Assembly: GCA_002189035.1 (NCBI GenBank)
Contig: NEEC01000009.1
Location: 620,001 to 684,000, forward strand
Direction: 5' to 3'
Length of the DNA stretch: 64,000 nt
Origin: Utricularia gibba
Lineage: Eukaryota; Streptophyta; Magnoliopsida; Lamiales; Lentibulariaceae
The notes below the pieces were generated by a model, which was not told the origin of the DNA, searched no databases, and saw only the letters and a list, made by a program, of their open reading frames with translations. Numbering within the stretch: the first letter of the stretch is position 1; each line of letters opens with the position of its first letter. This document shows, piece after piece, positions 25,701 to 35,379 of the stretch. Made by a program: the position numbers and the translations under genes.

Positions 25701-26255
25701 TTTTGTACACCCCAGTAAATCACGGCAAGGGTAAAGGTTTCGTTTTGACAGGTGAAAATTACAGCAGATTTGGTAACTCCCCTTTACATTGTTGCTGAAT
25801 CCAGGAAGCGGAAGGGCTGCAATTTCTAATTACTAGATTCAATTTTGCCCTAGAGTCAGCGTACCCGGACATATGTCGGTTACCCCTGATACGTGTGTAC
25901 ATACAGACCCCTCGTGCGTCTCCCTTAACAGCAATGCAATATTCATCACATTACCGGTGCCAATATCATTTGTAGTTTATAGCTGCAGTCGCGCAAATTT
26001 TAGACGATTGTGTATTCCTGATACCATCTAACTATTGTCGGAGTTCGACCGGCCCACCGAGTTCTATTACCGGAATCATTTGGGTATGCAAAATGAGATA
26101 CTTTATGCGCGTGTGAAGGCGCCATTCCCGTTGGTACAAACCATGAACAAGATACAGAACCCAGATTCTTGTGCTAACAAAGCTGTTGTTTAGTTTAAAT
26201 AAGCATGAACTGGCTCCAGCCTGTGGGGCAGACGACAGAGCACTTGGACCTTGCT
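25701..26255. promoter_or_regulatory. RAD4 upstream region / GT47 3' flank
   Basis: About 550 bases between the RAD4 start and the stop of the next minus-strand gene. It must hold the RAD4 promoter and possibly an upstream RAD4 exon, because the RAD4 frame has no stop from 25700 back to about 25820. Reading frames at 26032-26259 are not supported as genes. Confidence 0.45.
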
Positions 26256-27776
26256 TCACATCCTTCTTCTCAAGAAATCAACCCATTCTTTTTCTTCTCT
26301 GATCCGCTCCAGAACACCATCAAGAGCAACATCGAAGGCATCCTTAAACTTCTTCATTTTCCCACTGGGTTTCGCGTAAATTAGCCTTGGGATAGTTTCA
26401 ATCAGCTTCTCTCTTTTCCTGCGTATCTTATCTCTGGTGAAACCCAACAGCATGCTCTTGATCGAAACATTCCCATTTTGCACTTCCTCCTGATCGATGA
26501 AAACAGAGTAACTCTCTGGTTCGCCGGGGAAGAACCACTCGTACTGTGCATACGCTGTTTTCGTGAAGAACACTGGAATTGAGCCCGCGATCACGCACTC
26601 GAATGCCGATTTCGCGGTGAAGGTGTTTCCTTTGGGCTGTAAACAAAATTCTGAATCCAGCAATGGGAGGAGAATCGTTGAGGAATTCGTCCAACAATCG
26701 GTGTTGGAACAGTCCACGGCGCGACAGGAGCCCGCGGATTCCTTCGTGCATTGATTCATCAGCAAGTTGCGAAACTCCGTTGCTGCCCAGCTTGGATATT
26801 CTGATGTGAATGCAAAGAGTGTAGACCTGTTATAGTTGCGGATGAAGCTCTGCCAGTCGCTGAGATCTTCAATCGTTTTGGGGTGGAATCCGGTGGGGTA
26901 AGGTACACTGACATCCATTTCATCTCCGGGGTACTTCTCGACGATGAAGCGAGTGATTTTGTTCATCAGAGGCATGTTGAGGAAAGTGGAACCCCAAGCT
27001 TTTCCTGGATCGGTGAGTCGCCGGAAATCCCAGGTGACTCGTCCAATGGACATGAAGTGATCCGAGCCGTTGGTTTTTTTCCAATGCTCCTGGTTCTGCA
27101 CCCAACGCAGCATCGCCTTGCAATCCCTGTCGCGGATGTCGGTGTCATTAACCCATAGGTGTTTCCCTACGGCTAGCCCAGCATAGAACGGTATGTAGAA
27201 AGCAGTAGCCAATTCCGGATCGGGAGTTCTGCACTTGTGCCGCAAGACGCGGTGGTGGAATATGACTTCGAGGGTATATTGATTCGTATGGTACCAAGAT
27301 TTGTAAAGATCCCCAGGCAAAAACCTACGGAGCTCGGTGGCGGCTCTGCCGTACCCGTGGTTGGGGATGATTCCGCAATCCCATCTCCACTGATCCAGAT
27401 CGGTGCAATCGGGGTTCACCAAGTCCCGATTCAGCGAAGGAGGAAGCTCGTAGACGAAGATTCTCCCAGAGGGGCATTCTTCACTGTAGTTGATAGCAGC
27501 GAAGGGGGCTTCACTCTCCGTTGCATTGGACACCGGGGTTGTGCGTATTTCTGGGAACTGGACAGGGATGGCGGCGGATCGGTCGGGAAAGCACGCCGAC
27601 GGGGAACGGCTGAGTGAAATGATTAGGGCTTGGACCCAGAGGAAAGCGATGAAAAGCCAGAATCGTGGGTGCGAAGAAAAGTGCATCTTGATCGAATTCA
27701 CGGCACTCCTGAACAAACCAGAGGACTTGCAAGCCTTCTTCGGGTTCTGGGCTTCCGGCGAGTGCGGCGGTACCAT
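26256..27776 (-). CDS. GT47 (exostosin family) xyloglucan galactosyltransferase, MUR3/XLT2-like
   Basis: Single-exon gene of 506 residues. Enzymes of this plant GT47 clade add galactose to xyloglucan side chains in the Golgi, and this protein has the type II layout: a short cytosolic tail, a membrane anchor at about residues 39-56 (WLFIAFLWVQALIISLS) and a lumenal catalytic part. Family blocks seen are FVYELPPSLNRDL, the DLDQWRWDCGIIPNHGYGRA segment, WYHTNQYTLEVIFHHR, TAFYIPFYAGLAVG, IGRVTWDFRR, LLDSEFCLQPKGNTFTAKSA and VIAGSIPVFF. The start was set at 27776, where the ATG has a strong context (gccATGg); the upstream open stretch has no ATG. Length is closer to XLT2 (about 500) than to MUR3 (about 600). 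Which sugar position it modifies cannot be read from sequence. Confidence 0.88.
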   Translation of the reverse strand: MVPPHSPEAQNPKKACKSSGLFRSAVNSIKMHFSSHPRFWLFIAFLWVQALIISLSRSPSACFPDRSAAIPVQFPEIRTTPVSNATESEAPFAAINYSEECPSGRIFVYELPPSLNRDLVNPDCTDLDQWRWDCGIIPNHGYGRAATELRRFLPGDLYKSWYHTNQYTLEVIFHHRVLRHKCRTPDPELATAFYIPFYAGLAVGKHLWVNDTDIRDRDCKAMLRWVQNQEHWKKTNGSDHFMSIGRVTWDFRRLTDPGKAWGSTFLNMPLMNKITRFIVEKYPGDEMDVSVPYPTGFHPKTIEDLSDWQSFIRNYNRSTLFAFTSEYPSWAATEFRNLLMNQCTKESAGSCRAVDCSNTDCWTNSSTILLPLLDSEFCLQPKGNTFTAKSAFECVIAGSIPVFFTKTAYAQYEWFFPGEPESYSVFIDQEEVQNGNVSIKSMLLGFTRDKIRRKREKLIETIPRLIYAKPSGKMKKFKDAFDVALDGVLERIREEKEWVDFLRRRM

Positions 27777-28974
27777 GGCCGCGGACAAAGAAAAGCTAAA
27801 TGGAGAAAAGACTAAATCTTTATCCGACCCAAAGACCAAAAGAGTAATAAACCAACCAACAACAGTGTCATAAATACCTGCGCCGTATGTAAGAAGCCAT
27901 TATTCAGTATATCATTGCCATTTCTTTAGAAGACGATGAATGACTCTGATGATCCTGGATCAGCGGTTGTTGTTCAGTCCATTGATGATGGCGGACATTG
28001 CGCTATAAAACAACCATCATTTGCCATTGGTTGGCATGTTGCTGTTTGCAAGGGAGTTGAGGAAATGACTTGTCACTTAGAGCGATCCCCACCTGCACAA
28101 CCAGATTTCACCCTTCGACTGAGTTTCCCATCCTTTCATGTCGCCCATCTTGCTTGACTCTGTTTTAACGATGCGATGAAGATGGTTATTATCTAACCAC
28201 CATCTGCTAACAGATTTATAGCAGGAAACTATTCCAAGATCTGGTTTTTACCCGGTTTCATTGGTAACTCTGATTTGTTTTCAAGTCAGAACATGGAATC
28301 CTGGTTACCAGATATCCCTCTGCATCTCATCTCTCTACTTCGCAACACAGGCCATCGAGTTCAAACCTCAAAATGACGATGGCTCGCCCAGGTGACGGTA
28401 AAAGCGTCAAATTGTGAGGAGACAGTTTTTACCGGAGATGGGTTAAGAGTGTAGAGATAAAAGAGACTCATCTAAAAAGGAAGGGAACACCCGATTAGGT
28501 ATGTGGGTTTTACACTGCAATCATTGCAGGCCGACGAAGCCTGTGAAAACTGTTACTTTCCCAATCTCCGACATTCAGCGACCTTCTCCGATTGTAGGAA
28601 TTATTCTCTTCTTATGGTTCTAATACTGGGAATCAGTTCCGTTTACTTTAGACTTGAGGAGCTCACCGGCCGCCAGCTTACAGCAGCAGGATACTTCAGC
28701 TCTGGCTCTGAGGTAAGAGTAGCATTCTTATGAGATCTTGGGTTAATGACGAATGCAGTGCATAAGGGCTCTGCACTTTTCTCTTGTTCACGATGAACTA
28801 TTATTCAATCAGATCGGGAAAGCTGGGATAGAGACATAAGCGATGCAATGGGGAGGGAATCTCTGTGATCTCACCTTCAATTTGACGATCTAGGTAAACC
28901 CACCAAGCTTTCATCTTGGCTTTCTTTCTTTTAAAAGTCAAGAAAGTGGGGGATTAAGCTTGCTTATCCAACAG
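27777..28974. promoter_or_regulatory. Divergent promoter region and unresolved 5' exons of the RING gene
   Basis: The GT47 gene (minus) and the RING gene (plus) point away from each other across this stretch. Candidate 5' exons of the RING gene include 28532-28720, bounded by an AG acceptor and a GT donor and containing a hydrophobic run (LLMVLILGISSVYF), and a short coding-like stretch from 28759 (CIRALHFSLVHDELLFNQIG) that hits a stop. I could not join these into a full open frame; another single-base error or an unrecognised exon may be involved. Confidence 0.4.
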
Positions 28975-29669
28975 GGGTATGTCACCAGCCGGGTTTTTAG
29001 GCGATTTCTTCATACAAAATGCCTTCTTCGCTGCGCTCGCCGGTAAGCACTGTGTTCTGATTTATGGTTTTGGGGACAAGAAAAACAGGGTTGAATTTTA
29101 CAGGGGATGGGGCTCTGAATCCGGTGACCTCCACCATGTGGCGATTGTCCTTTCTGTTGTCCTGTTGCTTCTCGCTTCCTAATTGTGCTTTTCAGCTATA
29201 CTGATGATGATCATTGCCCTGATCATCAAACTCATGTGCAACATCGACGCCCGTGAAGCCCCCGGTGCAATCCCAGCTGCTGACGCATCGGCGACGACGG
29301 AGAGGAGCAGATTGGTTTCCTGGAAGGAAGGTAATGAATCGGGAAATCACGGGAGTTTTGATTCCGGAACCAACTGCTCGTCGGACGAGGAGATGTACGA
29401 CGGCAGAATGTGCGTCATCTGCTACGAGCACTACAGGGATTGCTTCTACATCCCCTGCGGCCACTGCATTTCCTGCCACGCCTGCGCTTATCGGTAACAT
29501 CTCCTTCGGTTCCTCTCCCACCGTCCACCCTTAGTCAGCAAGTTTTCACCTTTCCGACGGCCGCCACTAGACTGAAAAAAACAAAAAAACAAAATGCAGG
29601 GTGATGAAGAGTGAAGGCAGGAGCTGTCCCATTTGCCGTGGGGTGATCCAGAAAGTGCGCACTGTGTAG
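28975..29669 (+). CDS. Membrane-anchored RING-HC E3 ubiquitin ligase (C-terminal part)
   Basis: Three exons join cleanly: 28975-29042, 29196-29493 and 29600-29669. The first junction creates a transmembrane segment (FFAALAAILMMIIALIIKLM) that neither exon shows alone, which supports it. The cytosolic part follows: an acidic, Ser-rich spacer, then a C-terminal C3HC4 RING with CVICYEHYRDC, IPCGHCISCHAC and SCPICRG, ending KVRTV-stop. The gene begins further upstream; the first exon here starts in phase 2. The TM-then-C-terminal-RING layout resembles plant APD-type RING proteins, but the N-terminal half needed to confirm that was not resolved, so I call only a membrane RING protein likely to ubiquitinate substrates at an endomembrane. 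Confidence 0.75.
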
Positions 29670-29947
29670 CAGCTCTGGAAGCGCATTCTCTCTGCAATCC
29701 CCACACCTGATGGTGCGCCCACCTTGAAATTCTTCTGATGAAGTGTAAAATACACAAGTTTGCATCAAGTTGAGGTGCAAACCCTCACCGATTCCCATCT
29801 CTGAAACCAAGTGGCTCCATCCGCACGCATCATTGTCCTTTCTTTTCGGGTGTTGTCGCTAACTCTGGTACTGGTTCATTCTCATCAGTCACTACTAGTC
29901 TTCATGACCCAGTTGAAGGAATCTTGTCAGATTAGCGGGGGTATGGA

Positions 29948-30195
29948 CATTGAGCCCCTGGTGGAGCCCAAAGATCGGTGCCGTTGTGAAGCCCATCGGG
30001 CTGGTTCCCCAACAGCCCAATAATAAGCCCACTTATGGTGGGGAACCTGCGATGGCCCGAAGCTTCTCATCTCTGTCATTGAGCCTGGTGGTGCCCACAT
30101 ATCGATACTACTATGAAGCCCATGGGCGTGGTCCCGAAAAGGCCCAATAAGAAGCCCATTTGTGGTGGGGAACGTGTGATGTCACAAAGATTCTA
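29948..30195. repeat. Tandem ~129-bp repeats rich in GGCCCA/AGCCCA (site II-like) motifs
   Basis: Two adjacent copies start with cattgagcc at 29948 and 30077. Both carry gaagcccat, a cccaataa-aagccca block and ggtggggaac. GCCCA/TGGGC cores (site II elements, known TCP-binding motifs in promoters of growth genes) occur several times per copy. A third, diverged copy lies at 31100-31215. Confidence 0.8.
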
Positions 30196-31099
30196 CTTAA
30201 TCTAAAAATGGAAAAATTACGCAAATAGTTCTTACTATTTACTTAAATAATATAATTAATCCCCTAAAATAATATTTCAATTTCTACTATTTCAAAAATA
30301 TTTATAAATGGTCCGAAATATTTCAAAATTGGACAAAAATAATCTCCAATATTTACACTAATATCAAAAATAATATTCAATTTAATAATACATTTACCAA
30401 TTTTATTTTATTATTTTCGACTGACCTCCAACCGTCACAGCCCATCCCCGCACACCCGGCAGCAGCCCGTGTGAACATTGTGTCGGCCGCCCGCGCCCAC
30501 CCATCGCGACATGTGCGGGCGCCGGCGGCGAGCATATGGGGGCGCCCAGGGGGTGTGTGGGTGGTGGCGGCGGGGCACATGCCCGGTGGTTGATGGTGGA
30601 GCCGTGGTCGATCTACTCTAAATGAATCGTTCATTTTCTATGCCTAGTAGTATTTGTTTTGAACTTGATGATTCTGTTAATAGACAATCATCTTTTATTC
30701 TGAATCGTTGCAGGTCAATGGATCATTATATTGTATGTTAGCAGTCATAAATTGATATTATTTATTTCCTATCATCTTTTAGATGTGTGGTCGATTTACA
30801 AGTAGTTTTTGAACCAATGTATTATTCATATGCTAATCCATTATTCCTACCTTGTTCAGTCAATTTAGGTTATAGCAATTTATTTGATCTAATCGATTCT
30901 TCCAACCAATTCCTCTGGTTTTACTCCGATTCATGACTCTGGGTTTCGTTTGATGAGTGCATTTCGGTCTTTTCTTCCCTCCGCCCTACGATGCTGATTT
31001 TCGACACCATCAATTATTGGTTGTTATATTTCACCCCCTTCCATGATACTGATACTATGGACGTGGATGGATAACCAAGATTGATTAGAGTGGTATGTA
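30196..31099. other. Spacer between repeat copies: AT-rich, then a GC-rich island
   Basis: About 200 bases of very AT-rich DNA are followed by an abrupt GC-rich island at about 30420-30610 (cgccggcggc, ggcgcccagggg) and then balanced sequence. The minus-strand frame across the island (30377-30634) is low complexity and not a supported gene. The spacer splits an otherwise three-copy repeat, so it may be an insertion. Confidence 0.45.
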
Positions 31100-31215
31100 C
31101 ATTGGGCCTGATAGAACCCAAATACCGTTCCATACTCATGAGCCTGTTCTCTCAACAGGCCCAATAAGAAGCCCATTTTTGTTGGGGCACGTGGATGAAG
31201 AATCGGGGCTCCACG
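31100..31215. repeat. Third copy of the GCCCA-rich repeat, upstream of NRAMP
   Basis: Starts cattgggcctg at 31100 and contains ggcccaataagaagcccatt, the same 20-base block seen in the copy near 30139-30163. It lies about 440 bases upstream of the NRAMP start codon. Confidence 0.75.
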
Positions 31216-31650
31216 AGTCGGGCTCATGTGGGGTCCACCCTCACTTTTTTGGAGTCGCGACGAATCATCTCGTTGGAGAACAGAATGTTTTTGTGTGGAT
31301 GTTATAAGTCAAATTAAATTAAAAATGTGTCTGATGTGAGTTGGCCATCTTTATTAAAGGTAAAGGCTTGTTTTTCATTGTTTATTTTTAAATTTTTAAA
31401 ATATTAAAAGTATTTTTTGAAAATTAATTCTCATAAATTAGAAATTGTAATTTTAAAAAAATTAAATATTTTTAGAACAAAAAAACCATTTAAAGAATAT
31501 AAAATTAGACTATATATCAAAATCATATTTGATAACAGTAAATAAATTATATTCCGTGGCCCTCGTCTGCACGCTTCTTTTAACCCCGCACTTCACTTTC
31601 CGGCGACTTTTGAGTCGCGTGCTCCATTTGCCGATCATAGAAATTGTCGA

Positions 31651-33579
31651 ATGTTTCCCCACGAGGAGGAGCGTGCGGAGCGGTTGTTGGATTCTTGGGA
31701 TGAAGGCGGACAAGAGCGTGCTTACGCTTCCGAGGATAAGGTTCATATCATTGGCTTGGGAGAGGAGCCGGGCTCCGATGAGGATCCTACTGCGAAACCA
31801 CCTTTTTCGTGGAGAAAGCTCTGGCTTTTCACGGGTCCTGGGTTCTTGATGAGCATAGCGTTTTTGGATCCGGGAAACCTTGAAGGGGATCTCCAGTCTG
31901 GTGCCATTGCTGGTTACTCGCTGCTATGGTTGCTTTTTTGGGCAACGGCCATGGGACTTCTTATTCAGCTTCTTTCTGCACGTCTTGGAGTGGCTACTGG
32001 GAAGCATCTGGCTGAGATATGCAGGGAAGAGTATCCTGATTGGGCAAGGCTTGTGCTATGGGTTATGGCTGAAATGGCTTTGATTGGGGCCGATATTCAG
32101 GAGGTAATTGGAAGTGCTATTGCAATCAAGATTTTGTCTCGGGGGGTTCTTCCGCTTTGGGCTGGAGTTATCATCACTGCTCTGGATTGGTAAGGATCTC
32201 TGACGTTCACCTTATTTAATCGTGCACTTCATTTATTATGAGTTTGAGGCATCGCTGATTTGATTGGGTTATGGTGCGTTGAGAGTTGGAATATTTTTAT
32301 TATTTTTTTCTTGAATTCATTAAAGCTGAATTGTTGAAAGGGAGTTGCACTTTACCATACGCCAAGCGTTTAGTTTGCAGCTCACCCACTTGTTTGATGC
32401 AGCTTCATGTTCTTGTTTCTTGAGAATTATGGCGTCAGGAAACTTGAAGCGCTTTTTGCTGTTCTTATTGCTGTTATGGCGGTTTCCTTTGCCTGGATGT
32501 TTGGTGAAACGAAGCCTGATGGAGGCCAACTTTTAAAGGGTATATACATGCTTCCTTTTCATTTATGTGCTTCCGTTTATCTAGTGTCAAAGGCACTTGA
32601 CAACTGATGAGCATGTGCTTGATATTTTTGCAGGTATTTTGCTTCCGAGACTCAGCTCGGACACCATAAAGCAGGCAGTTGGAGTAGTGGGATGCATCAT
32701 AATGCCACACAATGTTTTCTTACACTCTGCACTGGTGCAATCTAGAGAAGTTGACCATCATAAGATAGGCAGAGTTCGTGAAGCTCTGACTTACTATTCG
32801 ATTGAGTCTGCTGCCGCTCTTGCTCTCTCTTTTGTGATCAATTTATTTGTCACTGCAGTTTTTGCCAAGGTATTTTATGGAACAGAAATAGCCAACAATA
32901 TTGGCCTGGCAAATGCTGGCCAGTATCTTCAAGAGAGGTTTGGTGGTGGTTTTTTTCCGATCCTCTATATATGGGCTATTGGTGTGCTGGCTGCGGGTCA
33001 GAGCAGCACGATTACGGGTACTTATGCGGGGCAGTTTATCATGGGAGGATTTTTGAACTTGAGAATGAAAAAATCCCTGAGATCTCTTATAACCAGAAGC
33101 TGTGCCATTATCCCTACATTAATTGTAGCTCTTGTTTTCGATTCTTCTGAGGATTCGTTGGATGTTCTGAATGAGTGGCTCAATGTTCTACAGTCGGTTC
33201 AAATTCCGTTTGCTCTTATTCCTCTTGTTTGCCTTGTTTCCAAGGAGGAAATCATGGGGTTCTTCAAAATTGGAACATTTCTTCAGGTAGATCATCTTTG
33301 CCTACTGTAGTGCTGCTATGTGTAATCCAGGTACTCCATTATAACTGAAGTCCATTTTTTCCGGTTTCATAGGTGATATCTTGGCTTGTGGCTCTGCTGG
33401 TAATGGTGATCAATGGCTATCTTTTGGTCGACTTTTTCTCATCAGAAGGAAGTGGCTTCTTGTTTACTGTTATCATTTCGGTTTTCACGGCAGCATATGT
33501 TGGCTTCATTGCGTATCTCATAGCAAGAGGATTTTCCCTCTCCAGATTCTTCGATAAAGTAAGTACCACTCCGAGTTGA
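31651..33579 (+). CDS. NRAMP divalent metal transporter (NRAMP2/3/4-like)
   Basis: Proton-coupled transporter for Fe2+, Mn2+ and related ions. Four exons, 31651-32189, 32403-32539, 32634-33286 and 33373-33579, join to 511 residues. The N-terminus is acidic and cytosolic (residues 1-55) with EDKVHI. The metal-binding motifs are intact: [10 protein letters not shown] with D73-N76 in TM1, and [17 protein letters not shown] with M249-H251 in TM6. The conserved transport signature [19 protein letters not shown] follows. Length and four-exon structure fit the plant NRAMP2-5 group, whose members mostly act on vacuolar or other internal membranes; location here is inferred from the family. The promoter side carries the GCCCA-rich repeats at 29948-31215. 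Confidence 0.93.
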
Positions 33580-34551
33580 AGACTTCCCTCCTGAAAATCG
33601 ATGACGATGATGAAATGGGAGATCCCCGGCCGGCTTCCTGTATATGTATCATCCTCCGTCGATGAATGCTCGCATAACAAAGGATGAGAACCCTTGTCCG
33701 TTGCAATGTAACTTAGTTTCTTGATACAAGAAAATCTACAAGTTCGTTAGCTAACAAAAAGGTTCCCTCCCCCGCTGTTGTAATATGTATTGTACATGAA
33801 ACTTTGCATCATAAGGGCTCTGGTTTCCAGTGTTTACTTCAGTGATTTACTCTCATTCACCATGTTCTTGTAAAGTGGAAAGACTCGATCTTTGTAGTGA
33901 TTCGCAATCACAGAGTCAGATTGTAGTCCAGGTGCTGATTCATACCATATAATCGCGAGTGACCTTCTCCTTCCTCCCGCAGAGATTGCCCGGAAAAAGA
34001 CCCAAACATTCATATCTTGGGGACTGCAGAGGACCGGGCAAAAGCCGCTTCCGGGAGGGACGTGTTCGGCTGGACATGAGTTAAAGCATGTGGGTTTGTG
34101 AAAAAGGTGTAGTCTTTCACGGACTGCGACTTCCACTCAAGATCGGCATCGTGGTCATCATCATCATCATCATCAATGGGCGCACCCGCACCAGCTTTCC
34201 AAAGCATTAATTCGTTTTCACGCGTTCACCATTACAGCAGCCGCATTCAACATCGAAGCACTGTGGGTGTGCATTATCGCCGGGCTATCGCCGTCCACAG
34301 CTGTGATGATGGTTGACTCCACGGGCATCGTGCTCGACTGGCGTGAATGAATAAATGCATTAAGTAAACAACTAGGACTGTTCCTAGTCTCAAGGGAAGG
34401 ATGTCTGAGATCATACGAGGATTACAAAAATCCAATCTTTCGACGTATAAGATACTCATTTTGACATCGTTCTAGGAACATTTTTGGGAAGTATAGATCT
34501 TTTGTGCAGTATGTGTGTTGGGAGTTGATGTGAAGATGAACGCTGCTGCTG
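33580..34551. other. Convergent 3' flanks, no gene seen
   Basis: Holds the 3' UTR of NRAMP and of the minus-strand gene at 34552. A (TCA)n microsatellite lies at about 34153-34175. Short minus-strand frames here are not supported. Confidence 0.5.
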
Positions 34552-35379
34552 TCATGGCAGCTGCATTATCCATTGGAATGTTCGATGACGAGAAATCTGT
34601 TTTTTGGCCGTTTCCTTCTTTCCGGTCAGCCGTTCTACTCGGCTCTCGCTTGCGCTACGCCTGAAAATCGAAGCTTCCGCAGCAGCGTCCACCGTACAGT
34701 AGATGCAACCGGGAAGAAACGCAGGATTGACTTTCTTTTTCTTCACGGGAATGGGGTTTGTTGCTTTGTAACGGAATCTCAGGTTCTGAAACGTCATCTC
34801 CGGCGGAGGAGTTAGCAATCCAGACCGGAAAATGTTCCACGGCGATGGTTTCTGTTGTCTACGAAAACTGCCCCCCACCTGGACAAAAAAAGTAAAAAAA
34901 TTATCCTGTTTCGTACTCTTTTCCGGACAAGATTCCAAATATACCTCTCGACGGATTCTCGGGGAGGGGCTCGGCTGGGAGAGGAAATTATTACGCGAAG
35001 GCGGCGGCGGCGGTTCGAGGCTAATCGCCGTTAAATTGTTGTGGCTGCTACCGCTACTAGAAGACGGATGGCTGCTGCTAATGCTGCTACTTCTACTGGG
35101 AACAACATCGCCGCGATCAAGCGACTTTGATCGGGAAATTTGACACAACGGCACGATTCTACCCTGAAAGAAAACTCGGTCAGCGGCGCACATGTGCGCG
35201 GAGTCCCTCGAAACAGCCCCGAAATCGAAATCCTCCGAATCTCCATGTTTGAAATTGAAATCCATATCTGGGATTCGAGTTTTCTCCACCCCAGAGCCGA
35301 CAAGCTGCAGATCAGTGAGCGACAGAGTCTCCTCCTCATCTTCCTCCACTGGCAGGTCTCGTTCTTGAGCTTCCTCCAT
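34552..35379 (-). CDS. Plant-specific Ser-rich protein, membrane-associated-kinase-regulator-like motif
   Basis: 275 codons from ATG at 35379 (MEEAQERDLPVEED). The N-terminal third is acidic and contains DFDFGAVSRD followed by MCAADRVFFQGRIVPL, a block like the ADE(L/V)F..G.(I/L).PL motif of plant MAKR/DUF1645-type proteins. The middle is a Ser run with basic spots (SISSSHPSSSSGSS), and the C-terminal half is basic with RRQQKPSPWNIF. No membrane segment or catalytic motif is evident, so it is probably a signalling or scaffold protein. A 66-base stretch (34944-34879, minus) has exact GT and AG borders and a T-rich 3' end but is also open, so it can be spliced or retained without changing frame. 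An in-frame ATG at 35529 would add 50 residues unlike the rest; I judged it leader. Confidence 0.72.
   Translation of the reverse strand: MEEAQERDLPVEEDEEETLSLTDLQLVGSGVEKTRIPDMDFNFKHGDSEDFDFGAVSRDSAHMCAADRVFFQGRIVPLCQISRSKSLDRGDVVPSRSSSISSSHPSSSSGSSHNNLTAISLEPPPPPSRNNFLSQPSPSPRIRREVYLESCPEKSTKQDNFFTFFVQVGGSFRRQQKPSPWNIFRSGLLTPPPEMTFQNLRFRYKATNPIPVKKKKVNPAFLPGCIYCTVDAAAEASIFRRSASESRVERLTGKKETAKKQISRHRTFQWIMQLP

Noticed and set aside
27776-27839. Extra N-terminal residues for the GT47 protein
   Set aside because: The upstream open stretch contains no ATG; the first ATG is at 27776 in a good context.
27490-27873. 127-codon plus-strand frame
   Set aside because: Antisense to the 5' part of the GT47 gene, which has an unbroken and conserved frame.
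30377-30634. Minus-strand frame in the GC-rich island
   Set aside because: Low complexity (Ala/Gly/Pro/Arg/His) and no family resemblance; a product of local GC content.
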